A stretch of 64,000 bases of DNA, taken from Actinomycetota bacterium (GTDB lineage: Bacteria > Actinomycetota > Acidimicrobiia > Acidimicrobiales > Microtrichaceae). Below the pieces are notes generated by a model that saw nothing but the letters and a program-made list of their open reading frames with translations, did not search any database and was not told the origin of the DNA. This document shows positions 35,139 to 43,118 of this stretch, one piece after another. The stretch covers positions 186,001 to 250,000 of the forward strand of contig JADJBW010000004.1 in assembly GCA_016703525.1 (NCBI GenBank), in the 5' to 3' direction. Position numbers and translations under genes: made by a program. Within the stretch, counting starts at the first letter, position 1. Each line of letters starts with the position of its first letter.

Positions 35139-35768
35139 GTGCCCGCGGATACCCCCGAATCCGACAGGGGCCGGATGACGACCACCCGACTCCTGGTCGC
35201 CGGAACGCTCATCGCCGCCTGTTGTGCGCTCGCCGCCGTGTGGGCGTTCGTGCTTCGTCCGGCCGCCGACGAGGCATCGACCGCGATCGGCGTCGGGGAG
35301 TTCCTCGACGGCGAGTCCGGCAGCAGCGGCGTCGACCTCAGCGGCCCGACGCTCGACATCGGTTCGTCGGTGAGCGACCTGACGCTGCCGGGCCTGGACG
35401 GCGGCACGATCGCGCTGTCCGACCTGCGAGGCAAGATCGTCGTCATCAACTTCTGGGCGTCGACGTGTACGCCGTGCGTCAAGGAGATGCCGATCCTCGA
35501 TGCCGCGCATCGGGACCTCGGCGAATCGGTCGCGTTCGTCGGAGTCGACGTGTTCGAGAGCGTCAAGGCGGGAACGGCGATGGTCGAACGCACGAAGGTC
35601 ACCTATCCCCAGGCGCGCGATGCGCGCAGCGAACTGTTCGCGCGCTTCGGCGGCCGCCAGCTTCCGCACACGGTCGTCGTCGATGCTTCGGGACACCTCG
35701 CCGCACGCCACAACAAGGTCATCACCAGCCGCGCCGAACTCGATGCCATGATCGACGAGGCACGATGA
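35139..35768 (+). CDS. TlpA/ResA-like membrane-anchored thiol-disulfide oxidoreductase
   Basis: Up to 209 residues (GTG 35139; ATG 35175 is an alternative start just before the membrane helix). An N-terminal signal anchor (LLVAGTLIAACCALAAVWAF) is followed by a thioredoxin fold with the redox motif WASTCTPCVKEMP near residue 108 and the cis-Pro region RQLPHTVVV. It probably keeps apocytochrome c or other extracytoplasmic thiols reduced. Its stop overlaps the ccdA start (ATGA), and CcdA would supply its electrons. Confidence 0.9.
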   Translation: MPADTPESDRGRMTTTRLLVAGTLIAACCALAAVWAFVLRPAADEASTAIGVGEFLDGESGSSGVDLSGPTLDIGSSVSDLTLPGLDGGTIALSDLRGKIVVINFWASTCTPCVKEMPILDAAHRDLGESVAFVGVDVFESVKAGTAMVERTKVTYPQARDARSELFARFGGRQLPHTVVVDASGHLAARHNKVITSRAELDAMIDEAR

Positions 35769-36646
35769 GTTCGAGCGCGCTGGCCTATGCGTTCTCCGCC
35801 GGGATGGTCGGGGCCATCAACCCGTGCGGGTTCGCGCTGCTGCCCGCGTACCTGTCGTACTACCTCGGCCTCGAGTCGGCACCTGCGGAGGCCGAGCGCG
35901 ACCGGCACGGTTCGCTCGGACGTTCGCTGCGGGTATCGGCGGCCATGACCGCGGGGTTCGTGCTGGTGTTCGGCATCATCGGCGCCGTCTGGAGCTCGGT
36001 GTCGAACCTCATCGGCTCGCGCCTGCCCTGGGTCACCGTCGCGTTGGGGATCGCACTCATCCTGCTGGGAATCGCGATGCTCCGCGGCTTCATGCCGACG
36101 GTCCGGCTCCCCAAGATGAACAACCGCAGCGGCGACACCCGGGTCTGGTCGGTCTTCGTCTTCGGCATCAGCTACGGCATCGCGTCGCTCAGCTGCACGA
36201 TCGGCCCGTTCATCGCCGCGGTCACGACGACCTTCCGGCGGCACGACTTCGTGAGTGGACTCGCGACCCTCGTGTTCTACGGGCTGGGCATGGGCGCCGT
36301 CATCACGATCCTGACCGTGGCGGTCGGATACGCCCGCCAGGGAATCGTGACCGGCATGCGCCGCCTCATACCGCACATGGGGCGCATCAGCGGCGTGCTC
36401 CTCATCATCAGCGGGCTCGTCGCCGCCTACTACGGGTGGTATGAGGCCGATGTCCTGTCGGGCGGCGACGGGATCGGCGGGCCCGGCGAGATGTTCTCGA
36501 ACTGGCAGAGCTCGCTGTCGGCCCGCCTCGGCGAGATCGGCGAGGTCCGAATCGGCGTCGCAGTGGGCGTTCTGGTGCTTGTCGGCCTCATCGTCGGCGC
36601 GGTGACGCGGTATCGCCGCGCGCACCGAAACGAGGGAGCCACATGA
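35765..36646 (+). CDS. ccdA: Cytochrome c biogenesis protein CcdA (transmembrane thiol electron carrier)
   Basis: The 293-residue product has six or seven membrane helices. The paired cysteines of the family are in AINPCGFALLPAYL (near residue 19) and ASLSCTIGPF (helix 4). CcdA moves reducing equivalents from cytoplasmic thioredoxin to extracytoplasmic TlpA/ResA proteins. ATGA overlaps at both ends couple it to the TlpA-like gene and the carbonic-anhydrase-like gene. Cytochrome c maturation is the likely purpose, since the nearby oxidase has a c-type heme. Confidence 0.92.
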   Translation: MSSSALAYAFSAGMVGAINPCGFALLPAYLSYYLGLESAPAEAERDRHGSLGRSLRVSAAMTAGFVLVFGIIGAVWSSVSNLIGSRLPWVTVALGIALILLGIAMLRGFMPTVRLPKMNNRSGDTRVWSVFVFGISYGIASLSCTIGPFIAAVTTTFRRHDFVSGLATLVFYGLGMGAVITILTVAVGYARQGIVTGMRRLIPHMGRISGVLLIISGLVAAYYGWYEADVLSGGDGIGGPGEMFSNWQSSLSARLGEIGEVRIGVAVGVLVLVGLIVGAVTRYRRAHRNEGAT

Positions 36647-37410
36647 CGAAACCCCCGATCGATCCGACGGCGGCCGCGTCCGGTTCGTTCGCGCAGAGCG
36701 TCGAACGGCACTTCCCCGGCGCACTGCCGAGCGGGGACTACCTGCAGCGTGTGCGACGCACGATCGAGCCGCTCGGGTTCCTCCCCAGCCGCACGTTGCC
36801 GCTGGTCAGCATCTGCCGCGACGAACTCACGACCACGTTCTTCGACGCGATCGAGCACGAATGGGGTCTTGCCTTCACGCTCGCCGGCTTGGGCGGCGTG
36901 CCTGCGCTGGGACGAACCGGATGGAAGGCGGCGCTCTCACATGTGCCGGACGTCGACGGGCGCGGGAGTGTGCTCGTGTTCGGCTTCCCCCACATCGGCA
37001 TCGAGGCCGACGGAACGATCGGCGTCACGGTCCGGCGAGGTCAGATGTCCCCGACGGCCACGTGCGGCGCCCTGGCGTCGATCTTCGATCTCGCACAGGC
37101 CGGACAACTGCCGACCGAGATCGACTTCGATGACTTCGAGGCGACCCGACTGGCGATCCGGCTGGTCGATCGCCGCGTTCCGCCGGCCTCCCTGGTCGAT
37201 CTCACGGTCTCGGCCCTCGACGCACTCGAGGTCGATCTCTGGCGGGCGATCGACGAGGCGCAGGTGTGGCGCGACCACGACGTGACGATCTGGTGCGGGG
37301 TGCAGATCCACGCGCACGGCGAGCAGGACTGGATCTGGCCTCGCGACGCTTGGTACGCCGGGTCCGACGGCCATCGGCGCCGATTCCCGCCCGACGGAGG
37401 GCCGGTCTGA
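36643..37410 (+). CDS. LCIB/C-type (theta) carbonic anhydrase-like protein
   Basis: The 255-residue protein matches the limiting-CO2-inducible B/C carbonic anhydrase fold. It starts with HFPGALPSGDYL, then CRDE (Cys58-Arg59-Asp60), LAGLGGVPALGRTGWKAAL, FPHIGIEADGTIG (His117) and ATCGAL (Cys141). The Cys58/His117/Cys141 set corresponds to the zinc ligands, and Asp60/Arg59 to the catalytic dyad of the family. It would interconvert CO2 and bicarbonate in the cytoplasm. Coupling to ccdA by a four-base overlap is unusual. Assignment rests on motif memory and needs a profile search. Confidence 0.82.
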   Translation: MTKPPIDPTAAASGSFAQSVERHFPGALPSGDYLQRVRRTIEPLGFLPSRTLPLVSICRDELTTTFFDAIEHEWGLAFTLAGLGGVPALGRTGWKAALSHVPDVDGRGSVLVFGFPHIGIEADGTIGVTVRRGQMSPTATCGALASIFDLAQAGQLPTEIDFDDFEATRLAIRLVDRRVPPASLVDLTVSALDALEVDLWRAIDEAQVWRDHDVTIWCGVQIHAHGEQDWIWPRDAWYAGSDGHRRRFPPDGGPV

Positions 37411-37495
37411 CCGTGCGCTCGACTCACTGAGCCCGCATCAAGGGCCGGGGTCGCCATCGCAGCGCAAGCGACGGACCGTTCGTCGATCGCCGCGC

Positions 37496-38146
37496 TCACG
37501 GAGCGAGTCGGCCGTGACTCCACCCGTCGCCGGTGCGGCGGTAGAGGATGCGGTCGTGCAGTCGGTTGGGGCGGCCCTGCCAGAACTCGATCCGATCCGG
37601 GGTCACCAGATATCCGCCCCAATGCGGCGGGCGGGGCACCACCTCACCGTGGCCGAACGCGGCTGCGGCCGCGGCGACACGCGCCTCGAGTTCGGCCCGG
37701 TCCGACACCGGCTGCGACTGGGGCGACGCCCACGCGCCGACCTGGCTCTCACGAGGGCGGCCGGCGAAGTAGTCGTCGGACACCGCCGCATCGACCCGGG
37801 ACGCCGCGCCTTCAATGCGCACCTGGCGGTGCAGGTCGAGCCAGAGGAACTGCAGCGAGCACCGAGGCGACCGAGCCAGCTCGCGCCCCTTGTCGCTGTC
37901 GTAGTTGGTGAAGAACACGAAGCCGTCCGGGCGAAGCTGGCGCAGCAGCACCGTGCGCGAGGCGACGCGGTCCGGCGGGTCGAACGTCGACAGCGTCAGC
38001 GCGGTCGGCTCGGTGACGCCCGCGTCCTCGGCCTGGCCCACCCATGCCGACACGAGGTCCATCGGATCGGCAGGCACCGCGTCGTCGAGGGTCGCCAGGT
38101 CGTAGGTCAGTCGGGTACCGACGAACCCGGGATCGACACCGGACAC
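37496..38146 (-). CDS. pdxH: Pyridoxamine 5'-phosphate oxidase
   Basis: From the GTG at 38146 the protein has 216 residues, normal for PdxH, which makes pyridoxal 5'-phosphate with FMN. Motifs include SRTVLLRQLRPDGFVFFTNY, SDKGRELARSPRCSLQFLW, ESQVGAWASPQSQPV and the C-terminal PDRIEFWQGRPNRLHDR. It follows serS with one base between stop and start. A longer open frame upstream to 38407 overlaps serS and is rejected. Confidence 0.94.
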   Translation of the reverse strand: MSGVDPGFVGTRLTYDLATLDDAVPADPMDLVSAWVGQAEDAGVTEPTALTLSTFDPPDRVASRTVLLRQLRPDGFVFFTNYDSDKGRELARSPRCSLQFLWLDLHRQVRIEGAASRVDAAVSDDYFAGRPRESQVGAWASPQSQPVSDRAELEARVAAAAAAFGHGEVVPRPPHWGGYLVTPDRIEFWQGRPNRLHDRILYRRTGDGWSHGRLAP

Positions 38147-38147
38147 G

Positions 38148-39431
38148 TCAGGGCTCGATCCGCTCGACGCCGCGCATGTACGGGCGGAGCACCTCGGGAA
38201 CCGTGACCGTCCCGTCGGGTTGACGGTTGGTCTCGACCAGCGCGGCCCACACGCGGGGCACGGCGAGCGCCGACCCGTTGAGCGTGTGGCACACCTCGGT
38301 CCCGGAACCGGTCTCCGGACGGAACCGCACGTTGGCTCGTCGAGCCTGATAGTCGCCGTACCACGACACCGAGGACACCTCGAGCCAGCGGTCCACCCCG
38401 GGCGCATACACCTCCAGGTCGAATGTTCGCCTCGACGAGTTGCCGATATCGCCAGCGCAGAGGTCGAGCACTCGGTACGGGAGCCTCAACGCCACGAGCA
38501 ACGCCTCGGCCCGGCCGAGAATCTCGCGGTGCATGTCGTCCACCTGCTCGGGCGCCGCGTACGCGAGGAGCTCGACCTTGTCGAACTCGTGCACCCGCAG
38601 CACGCCGCGCGTGTCCTTGCCCGCCGAGCCGGCCTCGCGGCGGAAGCACGCCGTGTGCGCCATCATGCGCATCGGCAGCGATGCGTGGTCGAGGATCTCC
38701 TCCCGGGCCAACGACGTGAGCGGCACCTCCGCCGTGGGGATCGCCCACAGATCGTCGCGCTCGAGGTGGTAGGCCTCATCGACAAACTTCGGCAGGTGCC
38801 CCGTTGACACCATGGTCGCGGTGCGCACGACGGTCGGAGGGCGGACCTCTTCGTACAGGTCTGCGTTGCGGTCCAGCGCGAACTGACACAGCGCCCGAAC
38901 CAGGGCCGCGCCAGCGCCGCGATACATCACGAACATCGCGCCCGACAGCTTCACGGCGCGTTCCACGTCGAGGATGCCGAGCTCCGCGCCGATGTCCCAA
39001 TGGGTGACCCGCTGGTGCGGGCCGTAGGCGTCGGGGTCGAACCCCTCGACCCGCACGAGCACGTTGTCGTCTTCGCTCGACCCATCCGGGCAATCCGGCG
39101 CCGGCAGGTTCGGGATCTGCAACAGCAGGTCCCTCAGCTCTTGGGCCAGCTGGTCGGAGCGACGATCGAGATCCTTCTCCTGCTCGCCGAGCGCCCGGCT
39201 TTCCGCCTGCAACTCGGTCGCCTCGTCGCGACGACCGTCGCGAAACAGCTGGCCGACCTCGTTCGAGATCGTCCGGACCCGAGACCGGACCTCGTCACGC
39301 GCCGCGTTCGAGCGACGGAGATCGGCATCGAGCGCGATCACCCGATCGACCGACTCGGGCGACTCGCCGCGACGCGCCAAACCGGCTCGAACCGAGGCCT
39401 CATCGTTACGGAACAAACGCACATCGAGCAT
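38148..39431 (-). CDS. serS: Seryl-tRNA synthetase
   Basis: The 427-residue class II enzyme starts MLDVRLFRNDEASVRAGL and has the N-terminal coiled-coil arm (about 30-105), motif 2 (FRREAGSAGKDTRGVLRVHEF) and motif 3 near the C-terminus (SGLAVPR-like GSALAVPRVWAALVE). Charging of serine to tRNA-Ser is its role. The ATG at 39431 is the family start; the frame opens further upstream without coding sense. It is upstream of and adjacent to pdxH. Confidence 0.96.
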   Translation of the reverse strand: MLDVRLFRNDEASVRAGLARRGESPESVDRVIALDADLRRSNAARDEVRSRVRTISNEVGQLFRDGRRDEATELQAESRALGEQEKDLDRRSDQLAQELRDLLLQIPNLPAPDCPDGSSEDDNVLVRVEGFDPDAYGPHQRVTHWDIGAELGILDVERAVKLSGAMFVMYRGAGAALVRALCQFALDRNADLYEEVRPPTVVRTATMVSTGHLPKFVDEAYHLERDDLWAIPTAEVPLTSLAREEILDHASLPMRMMAHTACFRREAGSAGKDTRGVLRVHEFDKVELLAYAAPEQVDDMHREILGRAEALLVALRLPYRVLDLCAGDIGNSSRRTFDLEVYAPGVDRWLEVSSVSWYGDYQARRANVRFRPETGSGTEVCHTLNGSALAVPRVWAALVETNRQPDGTVTVPEVLRPYMRGVERIEP

Positions 39432-39512
39432 GGTCACCAACGTAGTGGCTCGCCCCGCGACCGACGACCTTCGCGCGGCCGCTCCACGACCGCGCACCGA
39501 TATCGTGCGACC

Positions 39513-40208
39513 GTGGTGGATGTTCCGATCACGGTGGCGTTGTTCGACCTGGACGGAACCGTCTGGGATTCGGCTCCCGGCATTCTCGATGCGACCACCT
39601 ACACGCTCGCAGCGCTCGGGCTTCGGGTTCCGGCGCCCGAGGTCATCCGCTCCCATCTCGGCCCTCCGCTGCGACAGATGCTCGCCGAGTTGGGCGTTCC
39701 GGCGGACTCACTCGACGACGCCCGCGACCTCTACCGCTCGCGGTACCGCGAGGTCGGCGAATACGAGGCGTTCGTCTTCGCCGGGATGCCGGAGTTGCTC
39801 GACGAACTCCGGGGCCACGGCCTCGCGCTGGGCGCCGCCACGTCGAAGGGCGACGAGGCGGCCCGACGAATGCTCGATGCGTTCACCCTCGCCGGACGCT
39901 TCGACGCGATCGCAGCGGCGCCGATGGATGCGCTGGGCGACAAGGTCGCGATCGTCCGCGACGCGGTCGCGAAGCTCCGCGGGGCCGGGCACGACGTCGA
40001 ACCCCATCGCACCGTCATGATCGGTGACCGGCGCTACGACATCGAGGCCGGTCGCCGGCTCGGCTTCGCGACGATCGCCGTGTCGTGGGGGTACGCCCCG
40101 CCCGGCGAATTCGAGCGGGCTCGCCCGGATCACGTTGCCGAGTCGGTCGCAGCGCTGCGGGCGCTGTTGCTGGGCGGCGCGTCGTCGGGCCTGTCACCAC
40201 GCGGGTAG
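39513..40208 (+). CDS. HAD-superfamily phosphatase (phosphoglycolate-phosphatase-like)
   Basis: A 231-residue product from tandem GTG codons at 39513/39516. HAD motif I is ALFDLDGTVWDSAP (nucleophile Asp), motif II is LGAATSKG, and motifs III-IV are the Lys in GDKVAIV and MIGDRRYDIEAGR. The helical cap suits the Gph/PGP subgroup. Substrate unknown. It is divergent from serS and eleven bases before an ABC ATPase gene. Confidence 0.88.
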   Translation: MVDVPITVALFDLDGTVWDSAPGILDATTYTLAALGLRVPAPEVIRSHLGPPLRQMLAELGVPADSLDDARDLYRSRYREVGEYEAFVFAGMPELLDELRGHGLALGAATSKGDEAARRMLDAFTLAGRFDAIAAAPMDALGDKVAIVRDAVAKLRGAGHDVEPHRTVMIGDRRYDIEAGRRLGFATIAVSWGYAPPGEFERARPDHVAESVAALRALLLGGASSGLSPRG

Positions 40209-40219
40209 CGTTCGCCACC

Positions 40220-41200
40220 GTGCCCATCGTGGAAGTCGAGAACCTCGACGTGCGCCACGGCGACGTTCATGCCGTCAATGGCGTGAGCTTCGCCGCCGAG
40301 GCCGGCGCCGTCACCGCCGTGCTCGGCCCGAACGGGGCGGGCAAGACCTCGACCATCGATTGCCTCGAGGGATACCGGGCGCCGTCGAACGGAACGGTCC
40401 GGGTCTGCGGGCTCGATCCGGTTCGCGATCACGCGGCGCTCACCAGGCGCATCGGCGTGATGCTGCAGGCCGGCGGGCTGCACAGCGCCATTCGTCCCGT
40501 CGAGGCGCTGCGGTTGTTCGCTGCCTTCTACGACCGCCCGCGCGACCCCGGCGAATTGCTCGAACTCGTCGGTCTCACCGACCGGGCGCGGGCACCGTGG
40601 CGGACGCTCTCGGGGGGCGAACAGCAACGCCTCAGCCTTGCGCTCGCCATCATCGGGCGCCCCGATGTGGTGTTCCTCGATGAGCCCACCTCCGGCGTCG
40701 ACGTCACTGGGAGGCAGCTCATCCGCGACCTGATCCGCGAGCTCCGCAACGATGGCGCCGGAGTCGTGCTCACCTCGCACGACCTGTCCGAGGTCGAGGA
40801 GGTCGCCGACCACCTGGTGATCATCGAGGCGGGTCGCGTGATCGCGTCCGGTTCGGTCAACGAGCTGCTGGCATCCGCCGCCGATGCCGTGACCTTCCGC
40901 GCCGATCCCGGGCTCGACGTTGCGAGTCTGGCCGCGGCCGTGGATGCGCCCGTTGCCGAGGTGTCGCCCGGCGCGTACCGCGTCGACACTGCGCCGAGCC
41001 CTCGCACGGTCGCGGCAATCACCTCGTGGCTCGCCGAGCGCAACCTGCTCATCGGCGACCTGTCCGCCGGACGCGAGCGACTCGAGTCATTGTTCCTGCG
41101 TCTGGTCGCCGAGGCCGAGGCCCGCCCCGCCGGTGATCCCGCACAGGGATCCGGGCGGCGCGGGCGCCGCCGCGGCGGACGATCGGCTGGTGCACGATGA
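40220..41200 (+). CDS. ABC transporter ATP-binding protein (DrrA-like)
   Basis: 326 residues from GTG 40220. It has Walker A GPNGAGKTST, the signature LSGGEQQRLSLALAI, Walker B DVVFLDEPTSGVD and the H-loop SHDLSEVEE, followed by the DUF4162-type C-terminal region of DrrA exporters and a basic Arg-Gly tail. The stop overlaps the start of the permease gene (ATGA at 41197). Exporter of drug, lipid or heme is possible; cargo unknown. Confidence 0.92.
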   Translation: MPIVEVENLDVRHGDVHAVNGVSFAAEAGAVTAVLGPNGAGKTSTIDCLEGYRAPSNGTVRVCGLDPVRDHAALTRRIGVMLQAGGLHSAIRPVEALRLFAAFYDRPRDPGELLELVGLTDRARAPWRTLSGGEQQRLSLALAIIGRPDVVFLDEPTSGVDVTGRQLIRDLIRELRNDGAGVVLTSHDLSEVEEVADHLVIIEAGRVIASGSVNELLASAADAVTFRADPGLDVASLAAAVDAPVAEVSPGAYRVDTAPSPRTVAAITSWLAERNLLIGDLSAGRERLESLFLRLVAEAEARPAGDPAQGSGRRGRRRGGRSAGAR

Positions 41201-41919
41201 AGGCCTTACTCGCGCAAGTGCGCACGGAGCTCACGCTGATGGCGCGCAATGGCGAGCAGCTTCTCGTGTCGCTCTTCATCCCGCTCGGCGTGCTGATCTT
41301 CTTGTCGAAGGTCAAGGTGATCGACCTCGGCCGCGATGACCGCGTCGCGGTCGTCGCGCCGGCGGTCCTCGCGCTCGCCGTGATGTCGACCGCGATGGTC
41401 AGCCTGGGTATCGGCACCGGCTTCGAGCGCCACTACGGCGTGCTGAAACGACTCGGCGCAACGCCGCTCGGACGGCCGCGATGGATCGCGGCCAAGTTCC
41501 TCGCTGTGCTCGCGATCGAGTGCCTGCAGTGGATCGTGCTCGTCGGCGCGGCCTTGGCCCTCGGGTGGTCACCGAGCGGCGGATGGGCGCTCGCCGTCGC
41601 GGCCGCGATGGTCGGCACCGCCGCATTCGGTGGCCTGGGGCTCAGCCTCGCCGGGTCGCTCCCGGCCCTGGTCAACCTCGCGCTGTGCAACGGGCTCTAC
41701 GTGGTCCTCGTCATGACCGGCGACATCGTGTTCCGGGCCGGGTCCTTGCCCGGCCCGATCGAGACCATCGCCCGCCTCCTGCCCGCGGCGCCGCTGGTGG
41801 ACGTGATCTCGGCGGCACTCGACACCGGCCACACCGCGCACGCCGGCTCGTGGCCGACACTACTGGTGTGGGCCATCGTCGGCCCGATCGTCGCGGCGAC
41901 CAGCTTCCGCTGGGAGTAG
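41197..41919 (+). CDS. ABC-2 type transporter permease
   Basis: The 240-residue protein has six predicted membrane helices and the ABC-2 shape: an N-terminal cytoplasmic segment, VLIFLSKVKV in the first helix, GTGFERHYGVLKRLGATPLGR between helices 2 and 3, and the last helix near WPTLLVWAIVGPIVAATSF. It pairs with the overlapping upstream ATPase. A 12-bp hairpin downstream separates it from the convergent oxidase operon. Confidence 0.9.
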   Translation: MKALLAQVRTELTLMARNGEQLLVSLFIPLGVLIFLSKVKVIDLGRDDRVAVVAPAVLALAVMSTAMVSLGIGTGFERHYGVLKRLGATPLGRPRWIAAKFLAVLAIECLQWIVLVGAALALGWSPSGGWALAVAAAMVGTAAFGGLGLSLAGSLPALVNLALCNGLYVVLVMTGDIVFRAGSLPGPIETIARLLPAAPLVDVISAALDTGHTAHAGSWPTLLVWAIVGPIVAATSFRWE

Positions 41920-41972
41920 ATGCGGGTCGGGTTCAACCGAGTTCCGTTGGGGCTGCGGGGATCCAAACGCGC

Positions 41973-42001
41973 AACGGCCCGGCGCACAGCCGGGCCGTTG
42001 G
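41973..42001. terminator. Bidirectional terminator hairpin between ABC permease and oxidase operon
   Basis: Arms 41973-41984 and 41990-42001 form a perfect 12-bp GC-rich stem with a five-base loop. It lies between two convergent 3' ends, which is where a shared terminator is expected; no long T-tract is present. Confidence 0.7.
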
Positions 42002-42028
42002 GAATGCAGTTCGTACGCCGAGCAGCGC

Positions 42029-42460
42029 TCAGCCGTGGTGTTCGATGATCTTGATCGGAACCGGCGGATCGGTCGGCTTCGGAGGCATCGGCCGATGTCG
42101 GGGTGTGTCGTCGACCTCGTTCGTCCCGGAGTCCTCCCAGAACACCATGGCCGACAGCGTCGCGATGAACAACGCCAACGCCAACGCGATGCCAGCGACG
42201 AACATCCGCCGCAGCAGCTTGGAGTCGTGCTTCAGGTGCATGAAATACAGCGCGACCATCGAGAACTTGACGACCATCATCACGATCAACGCCACAGCGG
42301 TGATGCGATGCAGGCTGTGCGGCCACCAGTAGGTGGACACCTCGACCGCGGTCAACGCGGCCAGCACGCCGCCGACAATCCAGTACTGCCGGTCGGAGTG
42401 GGCGTGCTCATCCGAATGCGGTGCCGCTCCGGCGGCCTGCTCATGGGTGATCGACGACAT
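42029..42460 (-). CDS. ctaF: Cytochrome c oxidase subunit IV (bacterial COX4/CtaF type)
   Basis: About 143 residues from ATG 42460. It has three membrane helices with the family features EVSTYWWPHSLH, KFSMVALYFMHLKHD and an exit helix ending MVFWEDSG, then a Pro-rich C-terminal tail. It is the last gene of the oxidase operon, 15 bases after ctaE. The longer open frame to 42514 overlaps ctaE and is rejected. Confidence 0.85.
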   Translation of the reverse strand: MSSITHEQAAGAAPHSDEHAHSDRQYWIVGGVLAALTAVEVSTYWWPHSLHRITAVALIVMMVVKFSMVALYFMHLKHDSKLLRRMFVAGIALALALFIATLSAMVFWEDSGTNEVDDTPRHRPMPPKPTDPPVPIKIIEHHG

Positions 42461-42474
42461 GGTCAAGACCTCGG

Positions 42475-43118
42475 TCAGGGGATCAGGTAGACGACGGTGA
42501 AGATCAGGATCCACACCACGTCGACGAAGTGCCAGTACAACCCGACGATCTCGACGGCCTCGGCGTTGGAACGCTTGATGCGCCCGCTCAACGAGAGTCC
42601 GATCGTCGTCAACAACATGATGATGCCGATGGTCACGTGAACACCGTGGAAGCCGGTCAACGTGAAGAACGCAGAGCTTGCGACGTTGGTGGTGTAGCCG
42701 AGGCCCTCACGGTAGAACGTCGTGAACTCGTACACCTGACCGCCGACAAAGAGCGCCCCGAGCCCCGCCGTGGTGGCGAGCCAGAGCCGCATCTTCTCCC
42801 ACTCGCCGCGGCCAGCGGTCGAGACCGCGAACACCATGGTGAGCGACGAGGCCAACAGGATGAACGACGACACCGAGGTGAACGGAATGTCGAAGAGGGT
42901 CGACGGCTTGAGCTTGCTCCCGTCTCGAGCCGTCCACGAACGCTGTCGAGCGTTCCCGGACGGTTCTTGTAGATCAGGTAGGTCGAGATCAACCCGCCGA
43001 ACATCAGGCATTCTGAGGCGAGGAAGCCCCACATGCCGAGCTTCTCGTTCGAGATGCCCGTTGCAGTTGCGTGGTGGTCGTGGCCGTGGTCCACGGCCAC
43101 CGTGAGTGTCTCAGCCAA
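42475..43118 (-). CDS. ctaE: Cytochrome c oxidase subunit III, apparently frameshifted
   Basis: The N-terminal half (ETLTVAVDHGHDHH, LGMWGFLASECLMFGGLIS) reads in one frame and the C-terminal half (FDIPFTSVSSFILLAS to YLIP) in another. The break lies in 42905-42985, near CCGGG/GACGGG. One missing base there (for example in GACGGG near 42924) restores a product of 214 residues. The likely start is a TTG at 43118, six bases after a GAGGAGG site that lies inside the end of ctaD. The C-terminal half has YWHFVDVVWI as in CoxIII. An indel in the data is the simplest explanation. Confidence 0.85.
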
